Shown here: positions 7,889 to 15,660 of the stretch, piece by piece
Layout: each line of letters begins with the position of its first letter
How positions within the stretch are numbered: the stretch's first letter is position 1
Assembly (NCBI GenBank): GCA_019634635.1
Contig: JAHCBB010000001.1
Span: 1-64,000, forward strand
DNA: 64,000 bases
From: Verrucomicrobiia bacterium
GTDB lineage: Bacteria > Verrucomicrobiota > Verrucomicrobiia > Limisphaerales > UBA9464
Direction: 5' to 3'
Notes under the pieces: model-generated
Databases searched by the model: none
The model's input: the letters and a program-made list of their open reading frames with translations, nothing else
What the model was told of the DNA's origin: nothing
Position numbers and translations under genes: made by a program

Positions 7889-9244
7889 ATGGATTTTCTC
7901 GTAATCGACGACGATCGGGCGTTTCGCGACGCCACCAGCTTGCTCATCGAGAGCGACGAGCACTACGCGGAAGGCGCGGAAACAGGGGCCGCTGCGCTGC
8001 AACGTCTGAAGGAGGCCAGGTTCGACGTGGCGCTGCTGGACCTCAATCTCGGTCAGGAAAACGGACTCGATGTACTGGACACGTTGACCAAGACCTATCC
8101 GCAGTTGCCTGTGGTAATGTTCACGGCGGCCGGCTCGGTCAAGACCGCGGTCGAGGCGATGCGGCGGGGGGCGCAGGACTACCTCGAAAAGCCCTTCACC
8201 CGTGAAAAATTCCACACCGTCCTGGCCCGACTGCAGCGGCTGCGTCAACTCGGCCGACGGATCGAACAGCTCGAGGTCGAAGTGCGTGAGGTCCGCTCGC
8301 TCCAGCCCGAACCGGTGATGGATTTCAGCACGCCGTTGATGCAGGAGGCGATGCGCGTGCTGCTGCGCGCCGCGCGGTCGCCTGCCTCGATCCTCATCCT
8401 CGGTGAAAGCGGTACGGGCAAGAGTGTCGTCGCGCGCATGGTGCATCAGCACAGTCATCTGGCTGACCAGCCGTTTGTGACCCTGAGCTGCCCAAGCCTC
8501 TCGCGCGAGCTGCTGGAGAGCGACCTGTTCGGACACGTGAAGGGCGCGTTCACGGGCGCCGTGAAGGACCATTGGGGAAAGGTGAAGGCCGCGTCGGGCG
8601 GCACCTTGTTTCTGGACGAGATCGGCGACCTGCCGCTTGAAATTCAGCCCAAGTTGCTGCGCCTGCTGCAGGAGCGGGAATACGAACGCCTGGGCGAGAA
8701 CATCACCCGCACGGCTGACGTGCGGATCGTCGCCGCCACCAACCGCGACCTGAAACATCGGGTCGCCGAGGGCACGTTCCGGGAGGACTTGTATTACCGG
8801 CTGAATGTGATCTCCGTGGAGATGGCTCCGCTGCGGACCCGACCCGAGGATCTGATGCGGTTGGCCAATCATTTCCTGCAGCATTTCGCCGCGCAGTGCG
8901 GCCGCCCGTCCATGACGTTCGATCCTGAGGCCGAAGCGGCGGTCCGCGCCTACGCTTGGCCCGGCAATCTGCGGGAGCTGCGCAACGCCATCGAGCGGGC
9001 CGCCATCCTCGCGGCGGGCGATCGGCTGTCCGCCAGCGACCTGCCGCTGGAACTGCGGGTGGAGAGCTCGGGCGAAGGGGGCAAGGTCATTCAACCGGGC
9101 GCCGCGTGCTCTCTTGAACAGCTCGAGGAGGTTCATATCCGCCGGGTGCTGGCGCAAAGCCCCAGCCTGGTTGAGGCCGCGCAGATTCTGGGCATTGACC
9201 AGGCGACGCTGTACCGGAAGCGGAAGAAGCTGGGCTTGGAATGA
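7889..9244 (+). CDS. Sigma-54-dependent response regulator (NtrC family)
   Basis: 451 residues: receiver domain (D51 in LLDLNLG, EKPF lysine), AAA+ domain with Walker A GESGTGKS (172-179), the sigma-54-contacting GAFTGA loop (about 219-224), Walker B FLDEIGDL, arginine-finger region, and a C-terminal FIS-type helix-turn-helix (AAQILGIDQATLYRKRKKLGL). It activates RNA polymerase-sigma-54 at -24/-12 promoters after phosphorylation. It follows two coupled kinases that are the obvious phosphate donors. Sigma-54-like sites near 570, 800, 11770 and 12075 are candidate targets. Confidence 0.95.
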   Translation: MDFLVIDDDRAFRDATSLLIESDEHYAEGAETGAAALQRLKEARFDVALLDLNLGQENGLDVLDTLTKTYPQLPVVMFTAAGSVKTAVEAMRRGAQDYLEKPFTREKFHTVLARLQRLRQLGRRIEQLEVEVREVRSLQPEPVMDFSTPLMQEAMRVLLRAARSPASILILGESGTGKSVVARMVHQHSHLADQPFVTLSCPSLSRELLESDLFGHVKGAFTGAVKDHWGKVKAASGGTLFLDEIGDLPLEIQPKLLRLLQEREYERLGENITRTADVRIVAATNRDLKHRVAEGTFREDLYYRLNVISVEMAPLRTRPEDLMRLANHFLQHFAAQCGRPSMTFDPEAEAAVRAYAWPGNLRELRNAIERAAILAAGDRLSASDLPLELRVESSGEGGKVIQPGAACSLEQLEEVHIRRVLAQSPSLVEAAQILGIDQATLYRKRKKLGLE

Positions 9245-9349
9245 AAAATCGACGGAATCCTTCCGGGGTTCGGCCTTGGCGACCGATCTGGAACAAGGAG
9301 GTGGAGGTTGAAGTCCCCGGGCGACCCGAGCGGGATGGCCGGAATGGGG

Positions 9350-9430
9350 TCAGGTGCAGCCGCGCACCAGGAAGAGGATGAGAAGAATCGGGAGCGGCAC
9401 GCCCAGGAGCCACAGGACCGCCCAGCCCAC
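9350..9430 (-). CDS. Possible small membrane peptide
   Basis: A short minus-strand frame encodes GWAVLWLLGVPLPILLILFLVRGCT before a stop: one strongly hydrophobic helix with a basic, Cys-containing end, resembling single-helix envelope-stress peptides. No ATG is in frame; GTG at 9430 would give 26 residues, and the frame stays open further upstream, so the start is uncertain. It lies downstream of the DUF892 gene on the same strand. The other 280 bases between 9245 and 9604 show nothing recognisable. Confidence 0.3.
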   Translation of the reverse strand: MGWAVLWLLGVPLPILLILFLVRGCT

Positions 9431-9604
9431 TTTTCCGGCTTGGGCCTGCCGTTGGGATGAAATGCGTATAGTTGCCGCTCCCGATTCGTGTTGAAACCGA
9501 CGGCCATCCTTACCCCTTGGCCGATTCCACCTGCCGGGTTTTCGGGACCACGGCTGCGGGCTGTTTGCGTCCGGCCCGCTTGCGCGGTGTGGGCGGCGCG
9601 TCTT

Positions 9605-10129
9605 TCACGACGTCCTCGTCCTCGCCTTCGTTCCCGTCTTTGCCTCGCCCTCGGCGGCTGAATTGCAGGTCTTGATTGCAAGCAACGTCAGGTCCTCATC
9701 GGCGGCTTTCTCCTGGCCGAGGATTTCCCCGAGGAGCCTCGCAGCCTTTGCGTTACCCAGCTCTTCTGCCCAAGTGCGAAGGCAGCCATAGGAGGCAATC
9801 TCGTAGTGCTCCACTTTCTGGGCGGCGCAGATCAGGGCGGCGTTAATCGTGGGCGAATCCTCGTTGTCCGAGGCGATCTCGTCGGCCTCCTTCAAAAGGC
9901 CGACGGTCGCCTCGCATTTCGCCTGCCTGGCTTCCTTGCCGAAGATCTGGAACACCTGCTCTACTTTTTGGACGTGCCCTTCGGTTTCGGTGAGGTGCGC
10001 CTGGAAGGCGGCTTTGAGTTCCTCGTGAGTTGCCGCCTCCACCATCTTCGGCAAGGCTTTGACAAGGCGATGTTCGGCGTCATACATGTCCGCCAGTTCA
10101 TCGAGAAGCAGGTTTTCGAGTGTTTTCAT
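9605..10129 (-). CDS. DUF892 ferritin-like protein (YciE/YciF family)
   Basis: 174 residues from ATG 10129. The start MKTLENLLLDELADMYDAEHRLVKALPKM and the helical repeats that follow (EGHVQKVEQVFQIFGKEA, KVEHYEIASYGCLRTWAEELG) match DUF892, a four-helix ferritin-like family. Glu and His residues (E11, D17, E19 region; E and H in KVEHYE) fit a di-iron site. YciE/YciF proteins are induced by stress in enterobacteria. The C-terminal tail (EGEAKTGTKARTRTS) is a disordered extension. Third gene of the operon starting with the PRC/BON gene; gap 53 bases. Confidence 0.92.
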   Translation of the reverse strand: MKTLENLLLDELADMYDAEHRLVKALPKMVEAATHEELKAAFQAHLTETEGHVQKVEQVFQIFGKEARQAKCEATVGLLKEADEIASDNEDSPTINAALICAAQKVEHYEIASYGCLRTWAEELGNAKAARLLGEILGQEKAADEDLTLLAIKTCNSAAEGEAKTGTKARTRTS

Positions 10130-10182
10130 GGAAGGATGGGAACCACTGGTACTGTTGAGCATGGGCCGGTCGCGCCCAAAGA

Positions 10183-10818
10183 TCACCGGCTCGGATACAT
10201 CGGTGCGTTTGCCCGGGCCCGGATCTCCTCGTTTGTGGTCTCGACAACGGGGGGAGCCTCATGGCCGCTGACCGTGCGCTGGGCATCCGCATCCTTGGAA
10301 GGAACGCTCGCCTCGCCGGTGCTGGAGATGTCCTTGGCGCCGGCGGCCTCGTAGATCTCCTTCGCGCGGCGGATCTCGTCGGAACTCTCCGCATGAACGG
10401 AAATCAGGATGCCGCCGTCCTTGATTTTGCCCTCATAGCGTTTGGCTTCGTACTCAGGAATTCCGAGACCGATCAACCCGCCGGCAATTCCCCCCACCGT
10501 TGCGCCGACCGCAGCGCCGCTCAGCGCCGCCATGATCGGACCAGCGGCGAGGAAGGGTCCGACCCCGGGAATGGCGAGCAGGCCGATGCCGGCGAGAAGA
10601 CCCACCGCACCTCCGACGACGCCGCCTGTACCCGCGCCAGTCGCCGCACCTTCGGGCGCCTTGGTGCTCTTCTCATGGGCAAAGTCCCGCGTGCCGTCCT
10701 TGTCGGGCAGCAACACGGATATATCGTTGCTGGTGAACCCGGAACTTCTGAGGCCGTCCACGATGGCTTCCGCCTGGAAACGCGAGGTGGCGAGACAGAT
10801 GACAGATTTCTTGGACAT
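10183..10818 (-). CDS. General stress protein with YflT-like domain and glycine zipper
   Basis: 211 residues from ATG 10818. The N-terminal 60 residues (SVICLATSRFQAEAIVDGLRSSGFTSNDISVLLPD) form a ferredoxin-like fold seen in YflT/general stress protein 17M domains. Residues about 65-135 are a Gly/Ala-rich hydrophobic stretch with repeated GxxxG (glycine zipper) able to insert in a membrane. A third part (YEGKIKDGGILISVHAESSDEIRRAKEIYEAAGA) repeats the mixed fold. Middle gene of a three-gene stress operon; gap 43 bases from the PRC/BON gene. Exact function unknown. Confidence 0.85.
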   Translation of the reverse strand: MSKKSVICLATSRFQAEAIVDGLRSSGFTSNDISVLLPDKDGTRDFAHEKSTKAPEGAATGAGTGGVVGGAVGLLAGIGLLAIPGVGPFLAAGPIMAALSGAAVGATVGGIAGGLIGLGIPEYEAKRYEGKIKDGGILISVHAESSDEIRRAKEIYEAAGAKDISSTGEASVPSKDADAQRTVSGHEAPPVVETTNEEIRARANAPMYPSR

Positions 10819-10861
10819 ATGAATTTTATGTTGAAGTGAAATGAGGTGATCAGGAACAGAA

Positions 10862-11680
10862 TCAGTCGCGGATGGCGTCGCGCACAACTTCGAGTTGGTT
10901 GTTCACGGATGACGGTTCAACCACGCTTTCGGCGATCTCGACGATGGCACGCGCTTCGGCGTCGGAGTTGACCGGCCCGCGGAGGGTGACGCGACCGTTT
11001 CGAGTGATAATCTTGACGTTTCTGGCATTAATCGAAAGCTCGTCACGGTCCAGCACCGCCCTCCGGATCCGGGTGGTGATTGCGATGTCAGTGGTGCTTG
11101 TGCCCTGGTCCTCCGGAGTTAGCGTAGTGCGGTCCCGATCGCGGCGGTTGAGCCCGGTGTTGTCGGCCGCCACAGCGTCGGCATCAAAGTATGGCGTCAC
11201 GCCATATTCCCGGTACACTTCAACAACGTTGGCCGGCTGAAAATTTGCCTCCCACTGGGTGAGATCGAACTCTGGCAGGCTCTTGAGGGACTCCTTGGTG
11301 CGATCGAGATGAAGCACTCTGGTCGTGTGATCGTAGTGAAAAGCCGCCGGGGGAACTCCGATCAGGGTCGCGCCCACGCCCAACACACCCCCGGTCGAGA
11401 CGATCACTTCGACGATGTGCCCGGAAGCCACGTCCAACGCCAGATCGCTCACCTTGCCCAGCTTCTCATCCTGAAGGTTCCGGACCTCGAGGCCGATGAC
11501 ATCGCTGACCCTGGTCACGGGGCCCAGCGGCAGATTCGACTTCATTGCTCCGGAGACAACGTGGGCAGGGACGTTGGCGCGCGGGGGTGCTGATTGATCT
11601 GGTTTGTGATCCTCCGCCAGCAGGGGCAGCGCGAGAATGGTACCGGCAATTGCCGGGGACAGTATTCGAAGAGTATTCAT
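10862..11680 (-). CDS. PRC-barrel and BON domain exported protein
   Basis: 272 residues from ATG 11680. A signal peptide (MNTLRILSPAIAGTILALPLLA) is followed by a PRC-barrel domain (about 55-130; GLEVRNLQDEKLGKVSDLALDVASG) and a C-terminal BON domain (about 200-270; ITTRIRRAVLDRD, VKIITRNGRVTLRGPV). BON domains bind membranes or lipids, and this pairing is typical of periplasmic osmotic-stress proteins. It is the first gene of a unit with the GsiB/YflT-like and DUF892 genes. A good sigma-54 site (11763-11778) lies about 73 bases before its start. Confidence 0.9.
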   Translation of the reverse strand: MNTLRILSPAIAGTILALPLLAEDHKPDQSAPPRANVPAHVVSGAMKSNLPLGPVTRVSDVIGLEVRNLQDEKLGKVSDLALDVASGHIVEVIVSTGGVLGVGATLIGVPPAAFHYDHTTRVLHLDRTKESLKSLPEFDLTQWEANFQPANVVEVYREYGVTPYFDADAVAADNTGLNRRDRDRTTLTPEDQGTSTTDIAITTRIRRAVLDRDELSINARNVKIITRNGRVTLRGPVNSDAEARAIVEIAESVVEPSSVNNQLEVVRDAIRD

Positions 11681-11762
11681 AAGAGGTTTATTCGTAACTT
11701 TTGTTGAGAGACGCTGGTGCGGGGCGTCCGCCTGACACACCGTGCAATCCAAGAACACATCT

Positions 11763-11778
11763 TGCAGCGGATGTGCCA
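11763..11778 (-). promoter_or_regulatory. Sigma-54 promoter for the PRC/BON-YflT-DUF892 operon
   Basis: On the minus strand the sequence is TGGCACATCCGCTGCA: a perfect -24 TGGCAC, 10 bases between GG and GC, and a -12 element CTGCA one base from TTGCA. Expected transcription start is near 11753, leaving a leader of about 73 bases. Best sigma-54 match in the window. Confidence 0.65.
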
Positions 11779-12067
11779 TTGACTGACTGTATCGGAACAC
11801 TCTGATGCAACGCTTGTTAACCATTGGCTGGGTGAAATCACCCGGGCGCATTTGCCGCAATCTGCACGGGCCGACCCCGGCTCGCTTGCAGGCTGCATGG
11901 AAACGTCGCAGGTGTAGAGCGGGCCGACGCAGCCGGGGTGGACGCCTCGACACCGCGGGGGGCTTGAGTGTGTGGATTCGATGGCAAACTCCCCGTGTCT
12001 GGAGCAGTGTCTCGCAAACATCCGGGGGTGTTTCGGCCGCGGTTGTTTGCAGCAACTCGATTTCCAA

Positions 12068-12083
12068 TGGCACCATGGCCGCA
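12068..12083 (+). promoter_or_regulatory. Sigma-54 promoter for the DUF2934 gene
   Basis: TGGCACCATGGCCGCA: perfect -24 TGGCAC, GG-N10-GC spacing, -12 element CCGCA (two bases from TTGCA, invariant GC kept). Expected start near 12094, about 65 bases before the ATG at 12159. Confidence 0.55.
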
Positions 12084-12158
12084 AGAAGTTCAACCATTCT
12101 GGGCGACTTCAGGACCAGCCGCGCCGGTTGGCACGCGAACCGCTTCGGCAAATCGTCT

Positions 12159-12446
12159 ATGAACGACACCGGCGCAACAGCCACTCCGGATGAGAGAAAG
12201 AAATCGGCAAACTCCGATCCGGCAGAGGACCAGAAGAAGGAGATTGCGGAGATCGCCTCCCATGTTTACGAGTTGCGGGAAGGCAAGGAGGGCACTCCGG
12301 TCGATGACTGGCTGAAGGCGGAGGCGATTCTTGCCAGAAGGGAGCGCGCGGCCGCAGTTGAACAACCCTTGGTCGACCATTCGACGACCGCGACTGCGCC
12401 CAGACAGGACGCAGAGACGCCGCCCGGAGGCGCGTCAACAAATTGA
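12159..12446 (+). CDS. DUF2934 domain protein
   Basis: 95 residues from ATG 12159. The core EIASHVYELREGKEGTPVDDWLKAEAILARRE (residues about 29-60) matches the DUF2934 pattern, a short helical domain found in many PVC and proteobacterial stress-gene neighbourhoods. Both ends are low-complexity and charged. Function unknown. It diverges from the PRC/BON operon and has its own sigma-54-like site, which places it in the same putative regulon. Confidence 0.75.
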   Translation: MNDTGATATPDERKKSANSDPAEDQKKEIAEIASHVYELREGKEGTPVDDWLKAEAILARRERAAAVEQPLVDHSTTATAPRQDAETPPGGASTN

Positions 12447-12736
12447 GGCGGAAGAAGAGGAGTCGTAGTAATAAATGCGCTTGCCCGGTCAAGGGCGAGT
12501 CGTAACTCAGTCCTTGTCAGATGGTCCGGGCTCAGTGCGGCGGTCGGCAGCTCGGGCGGTTTCGTTGCGTGTGCGAGAACCGGGGAAAGCTGCCAGTTTG
12601 AAAGCCCTGAAAGGAATGATGCCGATGAGTGTTCGAGCAACTGCCGCCGGACATCGCGAAGGGCGCAACAAGCGCGCGACTGCGATGGGCGACAGTGCCT
12701 CGCCTGGACCAGCGCGCCGCGGTCGCCGAAGCAGTG
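12447..12736 (+). other. Intergenic, no gene seen
   Basis: 290 bases between the DUF2934 gene and the first recognisable part of the ISL3 relic. Nothing in any frame resembles a known protein; the right part may be degraded insertion-sequence DNA. Confidence 0.4.
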
Positions 12737-13157
12737 CGTAGCGTCTTCCTCAGCCTCGCAAGGTTGTTGCAATTGGACGGTCGGTAGAGTGTGGTGGCGG
12801 TCGGGTATGAGACGGAGCCTGTGGAACGGTTCCTGATCCTCGTGCGGGAGACCGAATAGCTTTGGCCGATCCCGCGTTGTCCGGAGGCCACCTTTGGTCG
12901 GAAGCGAATCGTCTGCTACGACCACGCCGAGCCCCGGACGTGGCGCTATCTGGATGCGTTTGGAACGCGGACCAAGAATCTCTGCGCCCTGCCGCGGGCG
13001 CGGTGCAACGCCTGCCGCATGGACGGTTCTGGCGCCGCGGGAGGGCCAGAGAACGCATTTCACCCGGGAGTTTGAGGCCTTTGCCCTGACCCGGAAGCGG
13101 GAGATGCCGGTGAAGAAGGCGGGGCAGATTCTGGGCGAGAACAACACGCGCCACTGA
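12737..13157 (+). pseudogene. Degraded ISL3-family transposase (N-terminal part)
   Basis: One frame reads RSVFLSLARLLQLDGR, then a stop, VVAVGYETEPVERFLILVRE, then a stop, then WPIPRCPEATFGRKRIVCYD followed by HAEPRTWRYLDAFGTRTKN. This is the zinc-ribbon and helix-turn-helix region of ISL3 transposases. After about 13030 the similarity moves to another frame (THFTREFEAFALTRKREMPV, then KKAGQILGENN). Two in-frame stops and one frameshift show it is dead. The DDE catalytic domain is absent; similarity stops near 13157, just before the IS4 transposase gene. Confidence 0.8.
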
Positions 13158-13184
13158 CGGATGAACGGTGTGCGTGAACGGGGA

Positions 13185-14438
13185 TCACGGGGAGGCATAT
13201 AGGGCCTGAAGGCGGCCCACGGCGACGTCTTCCGTGAGTCCGTCGCGCAGGACTGCGCGAAGCCATCGGATGAACTTCACGCAGCACTGGGTGGCCCTGC
13301 GCGAGGCGCCAACGAGCGTTGTCAGTGGCCGTCCCGCCTTGAGGGCTTGCGCCTGGGCCTCAGTCGTCCGCCGAGTCCGGCGCTGATCTTCCGGCCGGTT
13401 CTGGACATCATGTTTGCGCTCCAGATGCTGCTCGTAGGCCAGGAGCAGGTTGTGGGTGATGGCGATCAGGCGGGCCTGAGCGGTCCGCGTCTCCAAGCTG
13501 GTGCCCCAAGCCTTGCGCTCGCAGAGCTTGTTCTTGATCTCATCAAACACCTTCTCGATCTCCCAGCGGCGACGGTACAGCTCGGCGATCACCCCCGGGG
13601 GCAGATCCGGTTCATTGGTCAGGAACTCGAAGCGCTCCCCGTCCACCGGATTGATGTACACCACGATGCGCAACTCAACGCCCTCGCGTGTCATCACCCG
13701 GCGATCCGACTGGACGCCGTGATTGCGCGAATCCTCCCGGTCCCAGTCCCGATCACTGAGCCAGTCATACACCATGTCCTCCTTCACTAGGCTCAGGAAG
13801 TATACGGCGCTCTCCTGGCGGCAGCGCTTCCAAAACCGGAGGTTGATCCCCGCCTTGTCGTACACCACCAGGACCCGTCGCCCCCGGACAACGCCCTGGC
13901 GCAGTCCGCGGGGTTTGACCCGCTTGAGCGCACTCATGTCGTGCTCGTGCAGACCTTCAGCGGTGGCCAGATGTCGCAGGCTGTCGCGGCGCAGGTTCAG
14001 GCTGTAGAAGTGGCCCACCGCCATCTTGGCGCCGTCATGGCGTGGATCATGCGTCGCCGCCCGATGCCAGTGTCCGTCGCAGGCGAAGCATTCGTAGAGG
14101 GCCAGTTCCGGGATGTGGGCCAGGCGATCCACCAAGCGCGGGTCCAAAGCCTCAGCCAGTCCGTCGTGCACCGTGTCCAGCAGTTGGCCGCGGCGCGCGC
14201 TGCGCAAGGTGTCGAAGTAATTGGTGTGGGAGGGGGTGTGCGCGAAGCGCGTTCCGTGTTCCTGGAGAAACCCTCGCCCGCTGGGTGAGGTCTCCAGCAC
14301 CCGCTGGATGCCCATGCGGACGAAGTCCAGATCGGAGAACTCCGGGCAGGGACGGGTCGAAGGGCTGTTGAGCACCAGGGGATTGATGGGTGCAAGGAAG
14401 AGGTCGTTCACGCGTGGAATATCAGAAGAAGCAGGCAT
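13185..14438 (-). mobile_element. IS4-family transposase, apparently intact
   Basis: 417-residue DDE transposase. Visible features: an N-terminal domain with FACDGHWHR (first catalytic Asp region), a beta-strand core with RRVLVVYDKAGINLRFW (second Asp), and the IS4 hallmark YRRRWEIEKVFDEIKNKL containing the Y-(2)-R-(3)-E-(6)-K signature with the catalytic Glu. The frame is unbroken from MPASSDIP to the stop. Clear terminal inverted repeats and a target duplication were not identified, so element ends are unknown. It lies between relics of ISL3 and IS3 elements, in a region of repeated insertion. Confidence 0.88.
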
Positions 14439-14754
14439 CGAGGTCGATTTTGGGCGACCTGGGCCACGTCAAGCTATTTCTTTGGAATTATACGTTCCAC
14501 CACGCGATCTTTTTACGGAGAGAACCATCGGCGAACCCCGGCGTCTTCGACGCGCGGAAGCGCCCGCCACGCGCTGCCGCACCCCCGCCACGCCCAAAAA
14601 CTTCAGCCCACTTCACGTACACCGTTCCGGGAGTTGGATCTCTCGAAAGTGACGCAGGTGGGTGAGGTTGTGCCGAAAAGACGGAGAAGGAATCGGGCTC
14701 CTGAAGTAGCATGAAATCCTTGAACAAGCCGCTGGGGAAACCCGTCGCCAATAG
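14439..14754. other. Insertion-rich intergenic DNA, no gene seen
   Basis: 316 bases between the IS4 transposase start and the IS3 relic. It probably includes the left end of the IS4 element and the 5' end of the IS3 element, but I cannot define either end. A more AT-rich patch near 14470-14520 could hold a transposase promoter. Confidence 0.4.
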
Positions 14755-15438
14755 GACCCCGCCCTTAAACTCGAAGCCGTTCGGAACTGGATCTCCAGTG
14801 GCAAGACCGCGGAGGTCGTCGCCCAGGAGCTGGGCTTGAGCCCGGATCGGCTTTTCGCATGGCGAAGACTCCGGCCTCTGCACGCTCGAGGACGAGGTTC
14901 TCGCGGCAGAGGTCCTCGAGATTCACGCCGAAAGCCGCCGGACCTATGGATCTCCTTGCGTCGTGGACGCACTGCGCTCGCGCGGACGTCGTCATGGCCG
15001 CAGGCGCATTGCCCGCCTCATGCGCAGCTGGGGGCTCTCCGGGCGCCAAGAGGGGCTGCTACCGCGTCCGAACCACCGACAGCAACCACGACCACCCCAT
15101 CGCGCCCAACCGTCTGGCGGAAGCTCCCAGCCCCTGCGGGCCCAACCAGATCTGGGTCGCCGACATCCCCTTCATCCCCACCGGTGAAGGCTGGCTCTAC
15201 CTTGCCGGTATCCTCGACCTCCACAGCCGCAAGGTCGTTGGCTGGACCATGGGCCACAGTATCGACTCGGCCCTGGTGCTTTCGGCCCTCTCCATGTCCC
15301 TCCTTCAACGCGGCCCCGCCGCCGGGCTGCTGTTCCACTCGGATCGTGGCATCCGGTATGCCTGCGGAGGGTTTCGCGCAGCTCTGGCAGACGCCGGCCT
15401 GGTCCAATCCCTGACACGCGCCGCCGACCGCAGCCGCA
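14755..15438 (+). pseudogene. IS3-family element relic (orfA fragment and frameshifted orfB)
   Basis: 14755-14860 encodes an OrfA helix-turn-helix (KLEAVRNWISSGKTAEVVAQ, then ELGLSPDRLFAW). From about 14890 a second frame gives the OrfB helix-turn-helix (AESRRTYGSP, GRRHGRRRIARLMRSWGLSG). From about 15052 a third frame gives the rve integrase core (YRVRTTDSNHDHPIAPNRLA, QIWVADIPFIPTGEGWLYLA, LDLHSRKVVGW, LLFHSDRGIRYACG). Two catalytic Asp are present, but the C-terminal part with the catalytic Glu is missing; similarity ends near 15420-15438 where the reverse-transcriptase tail begins. Inactive. Confidence 0.85.
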
Positions 15439-15660
15439 ACGACGCAGACCGTCTGTGTTCCCCTCCCTGCTGAACTGGCACCAGGCAAACACCGCCGCGC
15501 TCAAATCTCGGATCCGGCCTTCCCGGTACAGCCGTCGCCACCGGCGCTCGAACCGGCTCTTGGTGGCGCCGAGCACCCGCGGCCTCAAGCCCGGCTGAAA
15601 GCGAAACCCGCAAAACGGCACGCCTTCGCGTGTGACCAGCGATGGATCAGCCAGCAGCAG
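15439..15660 (-). pseudogene. Reverse-transcriptase C-terminal remnant
   Basis: The minus-strand frame reads GVPFCGFRFQPGLRPRVLGA, then TKSRFERRWRRLYREGRIRD, then LSAAVFAWCQFSREGNTDGLRR. This resembles the thumb/maturase-like tail of bacterial retron/DGR/group II reverse transcriptases (pattern VPFLGFRxxPG, RFxRRLRxL, SVxAWxxHxxxxxTxGLRR). The polymerase core with the YxDD motif is absent, and the frame upstream of about 15660 has no RT similarity. It is cut at its 3' side by the IS3 relic. Assignment to a retroelement class is inference; the neighbouring SUMF1-type protein points to a diversity-generating retroelement. Confidence 0.55.

Larger units (their letters stand above)
11681..12158. 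other. Divergent regulatory region, no gene seen
   Basis: 478 bases between the PRC/BON operon (minus) and the DUF2934 gene (plus). No coding frame is convincing. It carries two outward-facing sigma-54-type promoters, described separately, and so looks like a shared control region. Confidence 0.6.

Noticed and set aside
7811..9157. Long open frame antisense to the sigma-54 regulator
   Set aside because: It mirrors the codon bias of the real gene, is His/Gln/Arg-rich with no motif, while the plus-strand product has every NtrC-family signature.
13100..14500. Terminal inverted repeats of the IS4-type element
   Set aside because: Only short imperfect matches around ATGCCT were seen near both ends; not convincing as element boundaries.
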